Notes under the pieces: model-generated
The model's input: the letters and a program-made list of their open reading frames with translations, nothing else
The model's database searches: none
What the model was told of the DNA's origin: nothing
In this document: positions 44,547-54,929 of the stretch, piece by piece
Layout of the letters: each line of letters starts with the position of its first letter
How positions within the stretch are numbered: the stretch's first letter is position 1
Program-made: the position numbers and the translations under genes
Origin: Paracoccaceae bacterium
GTDB lineage: Bacteria; Pseudomonadota; Alphaproteobacteria; Rhodobacterales; Rhodobacteraceae
Length of the DNA: 64,000 nt
Direction of reading: 5' to 3'
Assembly: GCA_022823605.1 (NCBI GenBank)
Contig: JAJEHS010000008.1
Location: 363,004 to 427,003, forward strand

Positions 44547-46928
44547 ATGGGAACCAATACCATCAGTTTTCATGTCAGAGGCATGAGTTGTTCGGCTTGT
44601 GCCACACGACTTGAGAAATCCCTGCAAAAATCCGAGAATGTGATATCAGCCTCGGTCAATTTTGCCCTTGAGACTGCCAATCTGGAACTCCATAAAATTA
44701 CTCCTCTGAAGAAAATCCAGAAATGGGTAAGGGATGCTGGATTTGAGGTTGTAACCGAAACACATCAATTTGCATTGCCCAAAGAATGTTCACAGGATGA
44801 AATCAATTCCCTGTTGGATGCACTAAGAGATTCCCAAGAGATTATCGATGTATCATTGTCCAGCTCAAATTCCCTTTTGAAGGTAGTCTGTTTCAGCCAT
44901 GCCACGAGCAAAAATCTCATATTGGATATTGCCCATGGCAAGGGAATACATTTCGGATTGCTTGACAACAGTGATAATAAAACGGGTATTTCCGTTAATA
45001 TACTGAGAAATGAATTTATCAAGGTTGTATCAGCAGTAATACTTACCTTGCCCTTTTTCCTGATGATGCTGTTCAACCATGTTGGATTACAGGATTTGTG
45101 GAGCGGATTGTTCCCGCCTCTGTTACAGGGAGTTGTGGCAACTTTTATTTTGGTTGTTCTTGGTGCCGGTTTCTTCAAGGGGTCGTATTTTGCCCTTCGA
45201 CAGGCTAGTGCAAACATGGAAGTTCTGGTTGTCCTTGGTTCTTCCACAGCATGCCTATTCAGTTGGTATCAGATAATCACGGGGGAACAGACCTCTCATT
45301 ATTTCGAGACAACGGCATTCATCATCACTTTTGTTCTGATAGGCAAATACTTGGAGAACCGCACCAAAAGCAAGGTTGCCGATGCAATTACCGACCTCAT
45401 GGCTCTTCAGCCTGAAGAGGCACTTTTGATCATGGATGGTGGCCATACGAGGTCACTTTTGGCTAGTGAAATCCAAGTTGGTGATGTTCTGCTTTGTCAG
45501 GCAGGGCAAAAAATACCTGTTGATGGAGAGGTAATCAAGGGATCGGCGGAAGTTGACGAGGCCATGATCTCGGGAGAGAGCTTGCCAGTACTCAAGAGTA
45601 TTGGTTCCAAGGTGATTGCTGGGTCTATCAATTGTGATGGATTGATTCACATCAAGGCGGAGGCAATCGGTGAAGAGGCCACCCTTGCACGCCTGATCAG
45701 GTTTATTGAAGAAGCCCATTCCAGAAAAGCAAGAATCTATCCACTTGTCGATAAAGTCAGCAACATTTTTGTCCCAGCTGTTTTGGTTCTATCACTGGTT
45801 TCGCTTATATTCTGGTTGTTTTCCGGAGTGGGATTTGAACTTGCGCTTATCAATGCCGTGTCGGTCCTAGTCATTGCCTGTCCTTGTGCTCTGGGTCTGG
45901 CAACTCCCACGGCAATAATGGCTGGTACCAGCCTGGCTGCTAGAAAGGGGATATTGATCAGGGACAGCGAAATGTTGCAAAAAGCACGCTCACTAACGTA
46001 TCTCGTATTTGATAAAACCGGAACCCTTACCACAGGGCAACCAAAGATTAACAAGATTTATCCTCTTTCACCCGACCACGGTTCTAACCAAATGATTGCC
46101 CTGGCAGCGTCCCTTCAACAAGGAAGTTCACATCCCATAGCAAAAGCCATTATTAATGAGGCCCAAAAACTCGAATGTTCCATTGAACCGGTAGACAAGT
46201 TTCAAAATCATGTCGGTTTGGGAGTAGAAGGGGAATTGTCAAACGGTAAATACCTGTTGGGGAGTTCAAATCTGTTCACTAAATTTGGTTTTGAAGTAGA
46301 CCCAAAACTGTTCAACGATACTGAACCTCAGGTGATACTGGGCAAGATAGAACAGGACAAGTTGAATCTGATGGGAGGGTTTTCAATCCATGATGAGGTC
46401 AGATCGCAATCTTCCGAAGCAATCCAACTTCTCAAGGATGAAGGATTGGAAGTTATGATACTTTCAGGTGACTCGGAAGGGGCTGTGGGCAAGGTTGCGG
46501 ATTTGACCGGGATAAAGCACTATATGGCCAAGGCTGATCCGGTTGCCAAAATCCACGAAATTAAGGAATTGACAGGTCAGGGTCACCTTGTTGGAATGGT
46601 CGGGGATGGCATTAATGATTCACCTGCTCTGGCACATGCCCATGTGGGTTTTGCAATGGGTTCGGGAACGGATGTTGCCATGAACAGTTCAGGAATAATC
46701 CTGATGAGATCAGATCCAGGATTGGTTGCCATGGCAATTAGGATCAGCAGGTTAACCTTCCGCAAAATCAAGCAGAATCTGTTTTGGGCATTCATCTACA
46801 ATGTCGTTGCCCTTCCCTTGGCGGCGTTAGGATTCCTTAATCCGGGCCTGGCGGCGGGCGCCATGGCCCTCTCAAGCCTGAGTGTCGTTTCCAATTCCCT
46901 TCTTCTGAAATTCAGCAGGGTCAGATAG
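44547..46928 (+). CDS. copA: Copper-exporting P1B-type ATPase
   Basis: A 793-residue heavy-metal ATPase. The N-terminal HMA domain has GMSCSACATRL. A second HMA-like domain (about residues 72-150) has lost its CxxC. Motifs in order: ISGES in the actuator loop, the metal site VIACPCALGLATPTA, phosphorylation site VFDKTGTLTTG, SSHPIAKAI and MVGDGINDSPALA. The CPC motif indicates Cu(I). No copper regulator or chaperone is adjacent. Confidence 0.94.
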   Translation: MGTNTISFHVRGMSCSACATRLEKSLQKSENVISASVNFALETANLELHKITPLKKIQKWVRDAGFEVVTETHQFALPKECSQDEINSLLDALRDSQEIIDVSLSSSNSLLKVVCFSHATSKNLILDIAHGKGIHFGLLDNSDNKTGISVNILRNEFIKVVSAVILTLPFFLMMLFNHVGLQDLWSGLFPPLLQGVVATFILVVLGAGFFKGSYFALRQASANMEVLVVLGSSTACLFSWYQIITGEQTSHYFETTAFIITFVLIGKYLENRTKSKVADAITDLMALQPEEALLIMDGGHTRSLLASEIQVGDVLLCQAGQKIPVDGEVIKGSAEVDEAMISGESLPVLKSIGSKVIAGSINCDGLIHIKAEAIGEEATLARLIRFIEEAHSRKARIYPLVDKVSNIFVPAVLVLSLVSLIFWLFSGVGFELALINAVSVLVIACPCALGLATPTAIMAGTSLAARKGILIRDSEMLQKARSLTYLVFDKTGTLTTGQPKINKIYPLSPDHGSNQMIALAASLQQGSSHPIAKAIINEAQKLECSIEPVDKFQNHVGLGVEGELSNGKYLLGSSNLFTKFGFEVDPKLFNDTEPQVILGKIEQDKLNLMGGFSIHDEVRSQSSEAIQLLKDEGLEVMILSGDSEGAVGKVADLTGIKHYMAKADPVAKIHEIKELTGQGHLVGMVGDGINDSPALAHAHVGFAMGSGTDVAMNSSGIILMRSDPGLVAMAIRISRLTFRKIKQNLFWAFIYNVVALPLAALGFLNPGLAAGAMALSSLSVVSNSLLLKFSRVR

Positions 46929-47060
46929 AATTTTTCAAATCCTGATCAAACAGGACCCTAATTTTGATCAAATGGAAAATTTTGTTGTGAAAATTGAGAA
47001 GAATAATTTATTTGATTTTGCTAACGACAAAACGGCAAGGAATATATTTCGGAGCGATTG

Positions 47061-49337
47061 ATGACTATTGAAAAAGAGACACCTCCACTCAAGAAGGCAG
47101 CCTTGCGGTACCATGAGTTTCCCAAGCCGGGAAAGCTGGAAATAAGACCGACAAAACCCATGACTACGGGCAGGGACCTGTCACTCGCTTACTCCCCGGG
47201 TGTGGCCGAGGCTTGTCTTGAAATCAAGAAGGATCCCATGAAGTCGGCCCAGTACACGGCCCGCGGCAATCTGGTTGCTGTGGTTTCAAACGGGTCGGCA
47301 GTATTGGGATTGGGCAATATCGGTGGCATGGCCGCCAAACCTGTCATGGAAGGAAAAGCGGTACTGTTCAAAAAATTTGCCAATCTGGACTGTTTCGATA
47401 TCGAGGTCAATGAAAGTGATCCCAAGAAACTTGCCGAGACAATCATGAAACTGGAACCGACCTTCGGTGCAATCAATCTGGAGGACATCAAGGCACCGGA
47501 TTGCTTTGAAGTGGAGAAGTTGTGCATTGAAAACATGAACATTCCGGTTTTCCATGATGACCAGCATGGAACGGCTATTGTTGTTGCGGCTGCCACAATC
47601 AACGCTCTCATCGTATCAAGGAAGAATATCGAAACCCTGAAAATTGTCGCCTTGGGGGCCGGTGCTGCAGGCATTGCCTGTCTGGATATGCTGATTGCCC
47701 TCGGTGCAAGAAAGGAAAATATAATCCTTTGTGACAGCAGGGGAGTCATTACCAAAAAGCGTGAGGATCTGACTCCCGAAAAAAAGAGATTTGCTCAGGA
47801 TACCACCAAAACCAACCTTGAAGAGGTTATGGTTGATGCCGATTTTTTCTTGGGACTATCTGGCCCCAATCTGGTAAGCAAGGACATGATCAGGAGCATG
47901 GCCAGCCAGCCGATGGTGTTTACCCTGGCCAATCCAGATCCTGAAATCTGGCCCAATGAAGTCCTGGAAGTTGCACCAGATGCATTGATTACAACCGGAA
48001 GGTCGGATTATCCCAATCAGGTCAATAATGTCCTTTGTTTTCCATTTATCTTCCGTGGAGCCATGGATGTCGGAGCTACCGCCATCAATTACGAAATGAA
48101 ACTTGCTTGTGCCGAAGCCATCGCCAAGCTGGCCAGAACAACAACATCGGAAGAGGTTGGATTGGCATACACGGGGGAAAACCTGACCTTTGGACGGGAG
48201 TACCTCATACCCAAGCCTTTTGATCCAAGGTTGCTTTCCCATGTGGCAAGTGCAGTTGCCCATTCAGCCATGATCTCAGGTGTCGCAACCAGGCCCAGGG
48301 ATGTTGATGAATACAAGGCCCATCTGGAGAGCCAGGTTTACAAGTCAAGCATGATCATGCGACCGGTATTTGATGTGGCAAGATCTGATCGTAGAAGAGT
48401 GGTTTTTGCAGAGGGTGAGGACCAACGTGTTCTCTATGCCGTACAAATTCTCAAGGAAGAACACAATACCAAACCAATTCTTGTAGGTCGTCCGGAAGTC
48501 ATAGCCCAAAGGATCGAGCGGGCAGGTCTTACCCTGTCACCTGACAAAGACTTTGACATGGTCAATCCACTGAGTGACAGCAGGTTTCCTGAATATTGGG
48601 GTGATTATCACGATCTGGTCGGAAGAAAGGGTGTTTCCCCCTATTTGGCCAGAACGATTGTCCGTTCCAATACGACAGTCATATCCGCACTGATGGTTCA
48701 TCGGGGTGAAGCAGAAAGCATGATTTGTGGAACGGAAGGACAGTATTTGTGGCACCTCAAATACATTAATCAAATTCTTGGCAAGGACGGCTTGTCCCCG
48801 ATAGGAGCCATGTCCCTTATCATATTTGATGGAGGAATGCTCTTCATCGCCGATACACATGTCCATCCCGATCCCAATGCCGAGGAAATTTCAGAAACCG
48901 TGATTGCGGCAGCACGCCATGTAAAACGATTTGGAATTGAACCCAAGATAGCGATTTGCTCGGATTCCCAGTTCGGCAATCTTGACAGCCATTCGGGACG
49001 TTTGACACGCAATGCCCTGGCACTGCTGGACCGGCAGCAACTTGATTTTGAATATGAGGGAGAGATGAATTCCGACACGGCACTCAATGAAGAACTGCGC
49101 AACGATATTCTGCCAAAATCCCGTCTTTCGGGCAAGGCCAATACCCTGATTTATTCCAGTACCGTTGGTGCAGGTGCTGCCAGAAATCTCCTCAAAAGTG
49201 TCTCTGGCGGAATTGAGGTTGGGCCCATTTTAATGGGTATGGGTAACAAATCGCATATTGTAACACCTGCCGTAACTGCCCGAGGGTTATATAATATTGC
49301 TTCCCTGGCTATGATGCCTGTTGCCAGTTATGGTTAA
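47061..49337 (+). CDS. maeB: NADP-dependent malic enzyme with phosphotransacetylase-like domain
   Basis: A 758-residue fusion. The malic enzyme half (about 1-430) has SLAYSPGVAEACLEI, NIPVFHDDQHGTAIV and LGAGAAGIACLDML. The phosphate acetyltransferase-like half (about 430-758) has FAEGEDQRVLYAV and IGPILMGMGNKSHIV-type endings. It converts malate to pyruvate, and the C-terminal half is considered regulatory in such enzymes. The start is ATG 47061 with GGAG; a TTG precedes it. Confidence 0.95.
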   Translation: MTIEKETPPLKKAALRYHEFPKPGKLEIRPTKPMTTGRDLSLAYSPGVAEACLEIKKDPMKSAQYTARGNLVAVVSNGSAVLGLGNIGGMAAKPVMEGKAVLFKKFANLDCFDIEVNESDPKKLAETIMKLEPTFGAINLEDIKAPDCFEVEKLCIENMNIPVFHDDQHGTAIVVAAATINALIVSRKNIETLKIVALGAGAAGIACLDMLIALGARKENIILCDSRGVITKKREDLTPEKKRFAQDTTKTNLEEVMVDADFFLGLSGPNLVSKDMIRSMASQPMVFTLANPDPEIWPNEVLEVAPDALITTGRSDYPNQVNNVLCFPFIFRGAMDVGATAINYEMKLACAEAIAKLARTTTSEEVGLAYTGENLTFGREYLIPKPFDPRLLSHVASAVAHSAMISGVATRPRDVDEYKAHLESQVYKSSMIMRPVFDVARSDRRRVVFAEGEDQRVLYAVQILKEEHNTKPILVGRPEVIAQRIERAGLTLSPDKDFDMVNPLSDSRFPEYWGDYHDLVGRKGVSPYLARTIVRSNTTVISALMVHRGEAESMICGTEGQYLWHLKYINQILGKDGLSPIGAMSLIIFDGGMLFIADTHVHPDPNAEEISETVIAAARHVKRFGIEPKIAICSDSQFGNLDSHSGRLTRNALALLDRQQLDFEYEGEMNSDTALNEELRNDILPKSRLSGKANTLIYSSTVGAGAARNLLKSVSGGIEVGPILMGMGNKSHIVTPAVTARGLYNIASLAMMPVASYG

Positions 49338-49375
49338 ACCTGCCGGAAAATAGGAGCCAAAAGAAAGGATTAGCC

Positions 49376-49717
49376 GTGAAAGGATTTCTGACCACACATG
49401 TTTTGGATACCGCCAGGGGACAACCAGCAGCTGGGTTGAGAATTGCCCTATCTAGAATTAATACAAACGGAAACTCGCCCATACGTGAGATGATAACCAA
49501 CAGTGATGGCAGGACAGGTTCACCGATTCTGACTGAAGATGAATTCGAGTTGGGTGAATACGAATTGGTTTTTCATGCCGGTGAGTATTTCAAGGAGCAG
49601 GGCATCGCCGGGTTTTATGACGAAATTCCCATCCGCTTCAAACTGATGGAAACCTCGCATTACCATGTCCCCCTACTTCTTTCCCCCTTTGGTTATTCGA
49701 CCTACAGGGGCAGTTGA
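49376..49717 (+). CDS. uraH: 5-hydroxyisourate hydrolase
   Basis: A 113-residue transthyretin-like enzyme that opens 5-hydroxyisourate after urate oxidation. THVLDTARGQPAAG opens the protein and the C-terminal YRGS tetrapeptide is diagnostic. The start is GTG 49376. It is the first of a purine-catabolic group ending with puuD. No uraD (OHCU decarboxylase) is seen here. Confidence 0.94.
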   Translation: MKGFLTTHVLDTARGQPAAGLRIALSRINTNGNSPIREMITNSDGRTGSPILTEDEFELGEYELVFHAGEYFKEQGIAGFYDEIPIRFKLMETSHYHVPLLLSPFGYSTYRGS

Positions 49718-49853
49718 ACCAAACTCAAACAGCAATGCTAATCGGTAGTTTAAGTCTGACCGGATCAAAACGTTTCAAATTTTGTTGATTTACATGTCTT
49801 TTAATTTATACTTTTATAATTCAAATCAATTTTTCTAAACAATGGAGTTGCTT

Positions 49854-50861
49854 ATGATACGTCGAATAATGGTTTTGCTCTCTGTCCTGCTTTTATCCGG
49901 CGGGATGGCAAGTGCACAAACAGCTGTGAACTTTGCTCTTGACTGGAAGTTTGAAGGTCCAAGCGGAGCCTACTTCTCGGCCATTGATGAAGGTCATTTT
50001 GCTGCAGAAGGGCTGGAAGTGGATATTTGGGAGGGTCAGGGTTCCCTTGATGCAATCCCGAAGGTTGCTACCGGTGCAGCTCAATTCGGGTTTGCCGATA
50101 TCAACAGCCTAATCAAGTTTCTAGACCAAAACCAGGGTGCTCCGGTCATCGGTATCATGATGGTATATGACAAGCCTCCATTTGCCGTTGTGGGAAGAAA
50201 ATCCCTGGGTGTTGAGGTTCCCAAGGATCTCGAAGGAAGAATTCTGGGTGCACCTCCACCTGATGGGGCCTGGGCTCAATTCCCGGCATTTGCCTCGGCC
50301 AACGATCTGGATGTTTCCAAGATCACGGTTGAACCGGTCGGATTTCCAACCAGGGAACCAAGCCTGGCAGAAGGTGTAGTGCACGCGATTACGGGCTTCT
50401 CCTTCTCCAGCTATCTAAACTTGGTTAGATTGGGAATACCGGAAGAAGACATTACTACTATCCTGATGGCTGATTATGGCCTGCAACTGTATGGTAATTC
50501 AATAATTGTCAATACCGAATATGCTGCCGAAAATCCCGAGGTTGTAAGTGCCTTCATCCGAGCTATAATCAATGGCTGGAAGACGGCTCTGGCAGACCCG
50601 GCAAAGAGTGTTGACAGTATCGCCGAAAGGAATCCGGCCCTTGACAAGGATCTGGAAACCTGGCGTCTGAATCTGGCAATTGATGCCAATGTCTATACCG
50701 ATTATGTCCAGGCCAATGGTATGGGCAATATTGATGCTGATCGCTTCCAGGCATCCATTGATCAGTTGGCCGAAAATTACGAGTTCACGAACGACCCCGA
50801 TCCATCATTGTATTTCACTGATGAATATCTGGGTGATGCTGAAAGCAGAATGATCAAGTAA
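49854..50861 (+). CDS. ABC transporter substrate-binding protein, NMT1/ThiY-like
   Basis: A 335-residue periplasmic protein with the signal peptide RRIMVLLSVLLLSGGMASAQ. NFALDWKFEGPSGAYFSAID and VATGAAQFGFADINSL resemble the NMT1/SsuA/ThiY group. Because it lies between uraH and puuD, I infer a purine-derived ligand such as urate or allantoin. A pyrimidine precursor is the alternative. I prefer ATG 49854 (TGGAG upstream) over ATG 49842. Confidence 0.85.
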   Translation: MIRRIMVLLSVLLLSGGMASAQTAVNFALDWKFEGPSGAYFSAIDEGHFAAEGLEVDIWEGQGSLDAIPKVATGAAQFGFADINSLIKFLDQNQGAPVIGIMMVYDKPPFAVVGRKSLGVEVPKDLEGRILGAPPPDGAWAQFPAFASANDLDVSKITVEPVGFPTREPSLAEGVVHAITGFSFSSYLNLVRLGIPEEDITTILMADYGLQLYGNSIIVNTEYAAENPEVVSAFIRAIINGWKTALADPAKSVDSIAERNPALDKDLETWRLNLAIDANVYTDYVQANGMGNIDADRFQASIDQLAENYEFTNDPDPSLYFTDEYLGDAESRMIK

Positions 50862-50876
50862 CTCCATATTACATTG

Positions 50877-50911
50877 GGCAGGTAATAAAATACCTGCCCA
50901 TGTTTTTTTTG
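50877..50911 (+). terminator. Intra-operon Rho-independent terminator
   Basis: GGGCAGGTA (50877-50885) pairs perfectly with TACCTGCCC (50892-50900), followed by eight T (50904-50911). It lies between the binding-protein and ATPase genes and should make the binding protein more abundant than the rest. Confidence 0.85.
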
Positions 50912-50921
50912 AAGGAACGAA

Positions 50922-51695
50922 ATGTCCGAGATTGAACTACACGAAGTTTCGCACGAATTTTCTACTCCAGATGGACCGTTCCCAGTACTTGACAATATCA
51001 GCCTTAAGGTTCCCGAGGGAGCATTTACTTCTGTTGTCGGGCCGTCCGGTTGTGGCAAGTCAACTCTCACCAGATTGATTTCAGGACTTATCAAACCTAC
51101 CAAAGGATCAATCAAACTTGGCGGCACCGAGATTGTCGGCCCCAAACCAACGGTTGGCATGGCATTTCAGAACCCGGTTATGCTTGAGTGGCGTAGTGTT
51201 GTCAAGAATATAACCCTGCCCCTTGAGATTGTTGCTCCGAAAATGCCTGCCAAGGAAAAGGAAGACCGTGCCAGGGAGTTGCTCAAGCTGGTTTCTCTGG
51301 AAGGTTATGAAGACAACCGTCCTTCCGAATTGTCCGGCGGTATGAAGCAGCGGGTTTCCTTGTGTCGGTCGCTGGTTCATCGACCCGAAGTATTGATACT
51401 GGATGAACCATTTGGAGCCTTGGATGCCTTTACCAGAGAGGAATTGTGGCAGATCATGCATTCACTGAGGGCAGAAGAGAAGATAACCTGCCTGCTCATA
51501 ACCCATGATCTGAGGGAATCGGTATTCCTTTCCGATGAAGTTATCGTGCTGTCAGACAGGCCGGCAAGAAGTCAATACAGGATAAATGTCGATCTGGGGC
51601 CGGAACGGTCCCTGGATGATCTGTACACGCCCAAAACCACAGAGCTACTTGCAGTCTTGCGACACCAGATTGAAGTAGCCCAGGGAAGGAAGTGA
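50922..51695 (+). CDS. ABC transporter ATP-binding protein (SsuB/TauB type)
   Basis: A 257-residue ATPase with Walker A VGPSGCGKSTLT, signature LSGGMKQRVSLC and Walker B VLILDEPFGALDAF. It is the energising subunit for the uptake system whose binding protein precedes it. Its stop overlaps the possible GTG start of the permease. Confidence 0.92.
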   Translation: MSEIELHEVSHEFSTPDGPFPVLDNISLKVPEGAFTSVVGPSGCGKSTLTRLISGLIKPTKGSIKLGGTEIVGPKPTVGMAFQNPVMLEWRSVVKNITLPLEIVAPKMPAKEKEDRARELLKLVSLEGYEDNRPSELSGGMKQRVSLCRSLVHRPEVLILDEPFGALDAFTREELWQIMHSLRAEEKITCLLITHDLRESVFLSDEVIVLSDRPARSQYRINVDLGPERSLDDLYTPKTTELLAVLRHQIEVAQGRK

Positions 51696-52474
51696 GACCT
51701 GCCATGGAAATGCGAAATAATCTGGTAAGTAAAGTTGTTGTTCCCCTGGCAACCATCATCATATTCCTGATAATATGGGAATGGATCGTCTGGATCAATG
51801 GCTGGCCCAATTACAAAATGGCGTCACCTACCGATCTAGGACCGGCTTTCTGGAAATACAGGATTTTGTTTTTGGAGTATGGTTGGGATACCTTTTGGAG
51901 AACGGTAGCCGGCTTGGGATTATCGGTGCTGGTCGGTACCATGCTTGGTATGATCATGGGATTTTCCCGCATCATCCGGGAGGGACTTTATCCATTGTTA
52001 GTGGGGTTCAATGCCATACCAAAGGCAACGGTGGTTCCGGTCATTGCCTTGATTCTTATTGGTCTGGATGATCTCAACACGGTCCTGATTGCCTTCATGA
52101 TTTCATTTTTCCCGATTGCCGTCTCGGTTTCAATCGGCTTATCCACCCTTGAACCGGAATACCGCGACATTTTACGTTCCCTTGGTGCCACAAGACTTAC
52201 CATCTTTTGGAAAATAGCTCTTCCCAAGACCCTACCGGAGTTTTTTGGTGCACTCAAGGTTGCAGTAACCTTGGCCTTTATCGGTACCAACCTGATGGAG
52301 ATAGTTGAACCCCATGGCAAGGGATTGGGACATCTTTTTAACAGTGGCAAGATAAATGCAGATTACCCCTTGATGTTCTCGGTTCTGATTGCCTTGGCCT
52401 TTTTGGGAATAGTCCTTTTCTATATAGTCGTTGCCTTGGAGAGGATTTTTGCTGGTTGGGCTGAACGAGAGTGA
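51692..52474 (+). CDS. ABC transporter permease (SsuC type)
   Basis: A roughly 260-residue permease with about six membrane helices. The EAA loop is DILRSLGATRLTIFWKIALP. It completes the uptake system. The start is either GTG 51692, overlapping the preceding stop with GGAAGG upstream, or ATG 51704. Confidence 0.92.
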   Translation: MRPAMEMRNNLVSKVVVPLATIIIFLIIWEWIVWINGWPNYKMASPTDLGPAFWKYRILFLEYGWDTFWRTVAGLGLSVLVGTMLGMIMGFSRIIREGLYPLLVGFNAIPKATVVPVIALILIGLDDLNTVLIAFMISFFPIAVSVSIGLSTLEPEYRDILRSLGATRLTIFWKIALPKTLPEFFGALKVAVTLAFIGTNLMEIVEPHGKGLGHLFNSGKINADYPLMFSVLIALAFLGIVLFYIVVALERIFAGWAERE

Positions 52475-52602
52475 TTGACTTCCCATTAAGCCAAACCGTT
52501 TTCCCAAGCATTTCGAATAAATCAATAGGTGGGGCTATTAATTTCAAAGTTGGTGAAACCATTAGAGACATGTAAACCAGAAGACAGGAGAAGGTAAATC
52601 CG

Positions 52603-53874
52603 ATGCTGGAAATAGCAATAATTTGGGATTGGCTGGCTTTTGCCTTCAGATGGCTTCATGTCATAACAGCCATAGCCTGGATAGGTTCTTCATTCTATTT
52701 CATTGCCCTGGATTTGGGTTTGCACAAGAGACCGAACCTTCCCGAAGGTGTGAGTGGCGAGGAATGGCAGGTTCATGGGGGTGGATTTTATCATATCCAG
52801 AAATATCAGGTCGCCCCACCCAATCTACCCACACAGTTAACCTGGTTCAAATGGGAGAGTTATTCCACCTGGCTCAGCGGCTTTGCCCTGATGGCCATCA
52901 TGTACTGGTCCGGTGCCGAACTGTATCTGATTGACCGATCGAAGATGGATCTTGAACTTTGGCAGGCCATCCTGATTTCCGGTGGTTCATTGGCCATCGG
53001 GTGGGTAATTTATGACCTGCTTTGCAAATCCAGACTGGGACAGCGTCCCATAACGCTGATGCTCCTGCTGTTCATTTTATTGGTCGTAATGTCATGGGGT
53101 TATGACCAGATATTTACCGGTCGTGCAGCCCTCCTCCACATCGGGGCCTTTACGGCAACCATCATGACGGCCAACGTATTCCTGATCATCATACCAAATC
53201 AAAAGATCGTTGTTGCAGACCTAAAGCAAGGCAAGAAACCAAACCCGGAGTTCGGCAGGATAGGAAAGTTGCGGTCAACCCACAACAATTACCTTACACT
53301 TCCCGTCATCTTCCTGATGTTGTCCAACCATTATCCGCTGGCCTTTGCCAGTGAATACAACTGGATCATCTGTTCCCTGATTTTCCTGATGGGAGTTACC
53401 ATTCGCCATTATTTCAATACCATTCATGCCCGCAAGGGCCATCCCAATTGGACCTGGGCCGTAACCGCGATGATATTCATAGCCATCATGTGGCTTTCCG
53501 CCCTCAAGCCTCCCATTGGTGATGATTTTGAATTATCCAATACGCGAACCGCTGATGATCCGACGAGCCATGTTGAGTTGGTTGGTTTCGATGAGGTTGA
53601 TGAAATCATCCAGATCAGATGTGCGGCCTGTCATAATCGGCAACCTGTTTGGGATCAAATCCTGTGGGCTCCAAAAACGGTATTGTTGGAGACCGAACAA
53701 CAAATCATTGACAATGCCGACAGGATTTTCCTGCATTCCGTCATGACCACTTCCATGCCCCCCTCGAATGCAACATTCATGACCGTTGAAGAAAGGCAAA
53801 CCCTGATGCAATGGTATGCACAGATACCACAATCACAAAAACTACCGTTCGTAAGACGCCAATCAGTACAATAA
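52603..53874 (+). CDS. puuD: Membrane urate oxidase with cytochrome c domain (PuuD)
   Basis: A 423-residue protein. The N-terminal urate hydroxylase domain has several membrane helices (WLHVITAIAWIGSSFYFIAL near the start). The C-terminal c-type cytochrome domain has the heme motif IRCAACHNRQPV and a likely axial Met in TTSMPPSNATF. PuuD enzymes oxidise urate to 5-hydroxyisourate, passing electrons to the respiratory chain. uraH upstream handles the product. A GGAGAAGG box precedes the start. Confidence 0.92.
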   Translation: MLEIAIIWDWLAFAFRWLHVITAIAWIGSSFYFIALDLGLHKRPNLPEGVSGEEWQVHGGGFYHIQKYQVAPPNLPTQLTWFKWESYSTWLSGFALMAIMYWSGAELYLIDRSKMDLELWQAILISGGSLAIGWVIYDLLCKSRLGQRPITLMLLLFILLVVMSWGYDQIFTGRAALLHIGAFTATIMTANVFLIIIPNQKIVVADLKQGKKPNPEFGRIGKLRSTHNNYLTLPVIFLMLSNHYPLAFASEYNWIICSLIFLMGVTIRHYFNTIHARKGHPNWTWAVTAMIFIAIMWLSALKPPIGDDFELSNTRTADDPTSHVELVGFDEVDEIIQIRCAACHNRQPVWDQILWAPKTVLLETEQQIIDNADRIFLHSVMTTSMPPSNATFMTVEERQTLMQWYAQIPQSQKLPFVRRQSVQ

Positions 53875-54064
53875 AGTCTATGAATTCAAAATTGACGTAT
53901 TGAATTACCCTTCACATGGATTTACCGGGAATTAACTGCAGCCAACAATTAATTGTTCCATTTTGCTTGACAATGAAATTGCGGTTCCATTATTGGCTTC
54001 GCTTGGAAATTTGGAAACCAGACAAGATATTGAACGAATTTCAAGTAAGGGAGGTAATTTTCTG

Positions 54065-54898
54065 GTGTCAAAACTAACATTGGATCTGTCTTTTGAGCCC
54101 ATCAAGGCTAGAAAGAATTTAAATCGGTTATCATTGCGAGATGTTGAACATTACAATAGTGAGGGTTATGCTGCTCCGTACGATATTTACGATGCACAGG
54201 AAATAAAAAACATCCGCTCTTACGTCAATTCCCTTATGGAAGCCATGGGAGAGGTCGGAGCCTATGGAATCAACTGCTATCAGGCACGTTTGTCGGGACT
54301 TTGGGATATAGCCACTGATGATCGGATTCTTGATTGTGTGGAAGACATTACAGGCCCCGATATCGTATGCTGGGCATCAGCTGTTCTCTCCAAAAGACCC
54401 CGCGATCCCAAACAGATACCTTGGCATCAGGATGCCTGTTTTTGGTCACTTAGCCCGGCCAGAACAGTGACAGTCTGGCTGGCGATTGATGACGCAGACG
54501 AAAGCAATTCGGCAATGCAGTTTATTCCCAGGACCCACAAAGAGGGGAAAATACCGGAAACGACCATGGATGAAGGTTCTGTTTTTCACAAGGGCATCAT
54601 GATTACCGAAGAAATGTGCAAACCTGTTTCAAACAATCTTAAGGCTGGTCAGATTTCCCTGCATGCCGACATGCTGGTGCATGGAAGTCCTCCAAACGAT
54701 TCGGATCGGAGACGATGCGGCCTGACATTGCGTTATTGTCCCCCAACGGTTGAATTAATCGACGAGACCTGGGCACGGGGAGTGGAGGCAATCATTTGCA
54801 GGGGATCAGATCAGGCCGGCAATTGGACTCATCATCAGCGCCCTCAAAACAATGATATCACGAAAACCACAAGTCCTCATGTTATTGGCAATAACTGA
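54065..54898 (+). CDS. Phytanoyl-CoA dioxygenase (PhyH) family protein
   Basis: A 277-residue Fe(II)/2-oxoglutarate oxygenase. The metal ligands are in WHQDACFWSL (H and D) and LHADMLVHGS (distal His), and RRRCGLTLRY carries the 2-oxoglutarate Arg. I choose GTG 54065 because GGAGG lies 10 bp upstream. A frame open from TTG 53963 would add 34 residues without family similarity. The substrate is unknown, possibly a small hydrophilic compound. Confidence 0.82.
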   Translation: MSKLTLDLSFEPIKARKNLNRLSLRDVEHYNSEGYAAPYDIYDAQEIKNIRSYVNSLMEAMGEVGAYGINCYQARLSGLWDIATDDRILDCVEDITGPDIVCWASAVLSKRPRDPKQIPWHQDACFWSLSPARTVTVWLAIDDADESNSAMQFIPRTHKEGKIPETTMDEGSVFHKGIMITEEMCKPVSNNLKAGQISLHADMLVHGSPPNDSDRRRCGLTLRYCPPTVELIDETWARGVEAIICRGSDQAGNWTHHQRPQNNDITKTTSPHVIGNN

Positions 54899-54929
54899 GA
54901 TTGACACATAAAGGGCAGTTGTTCCAACA

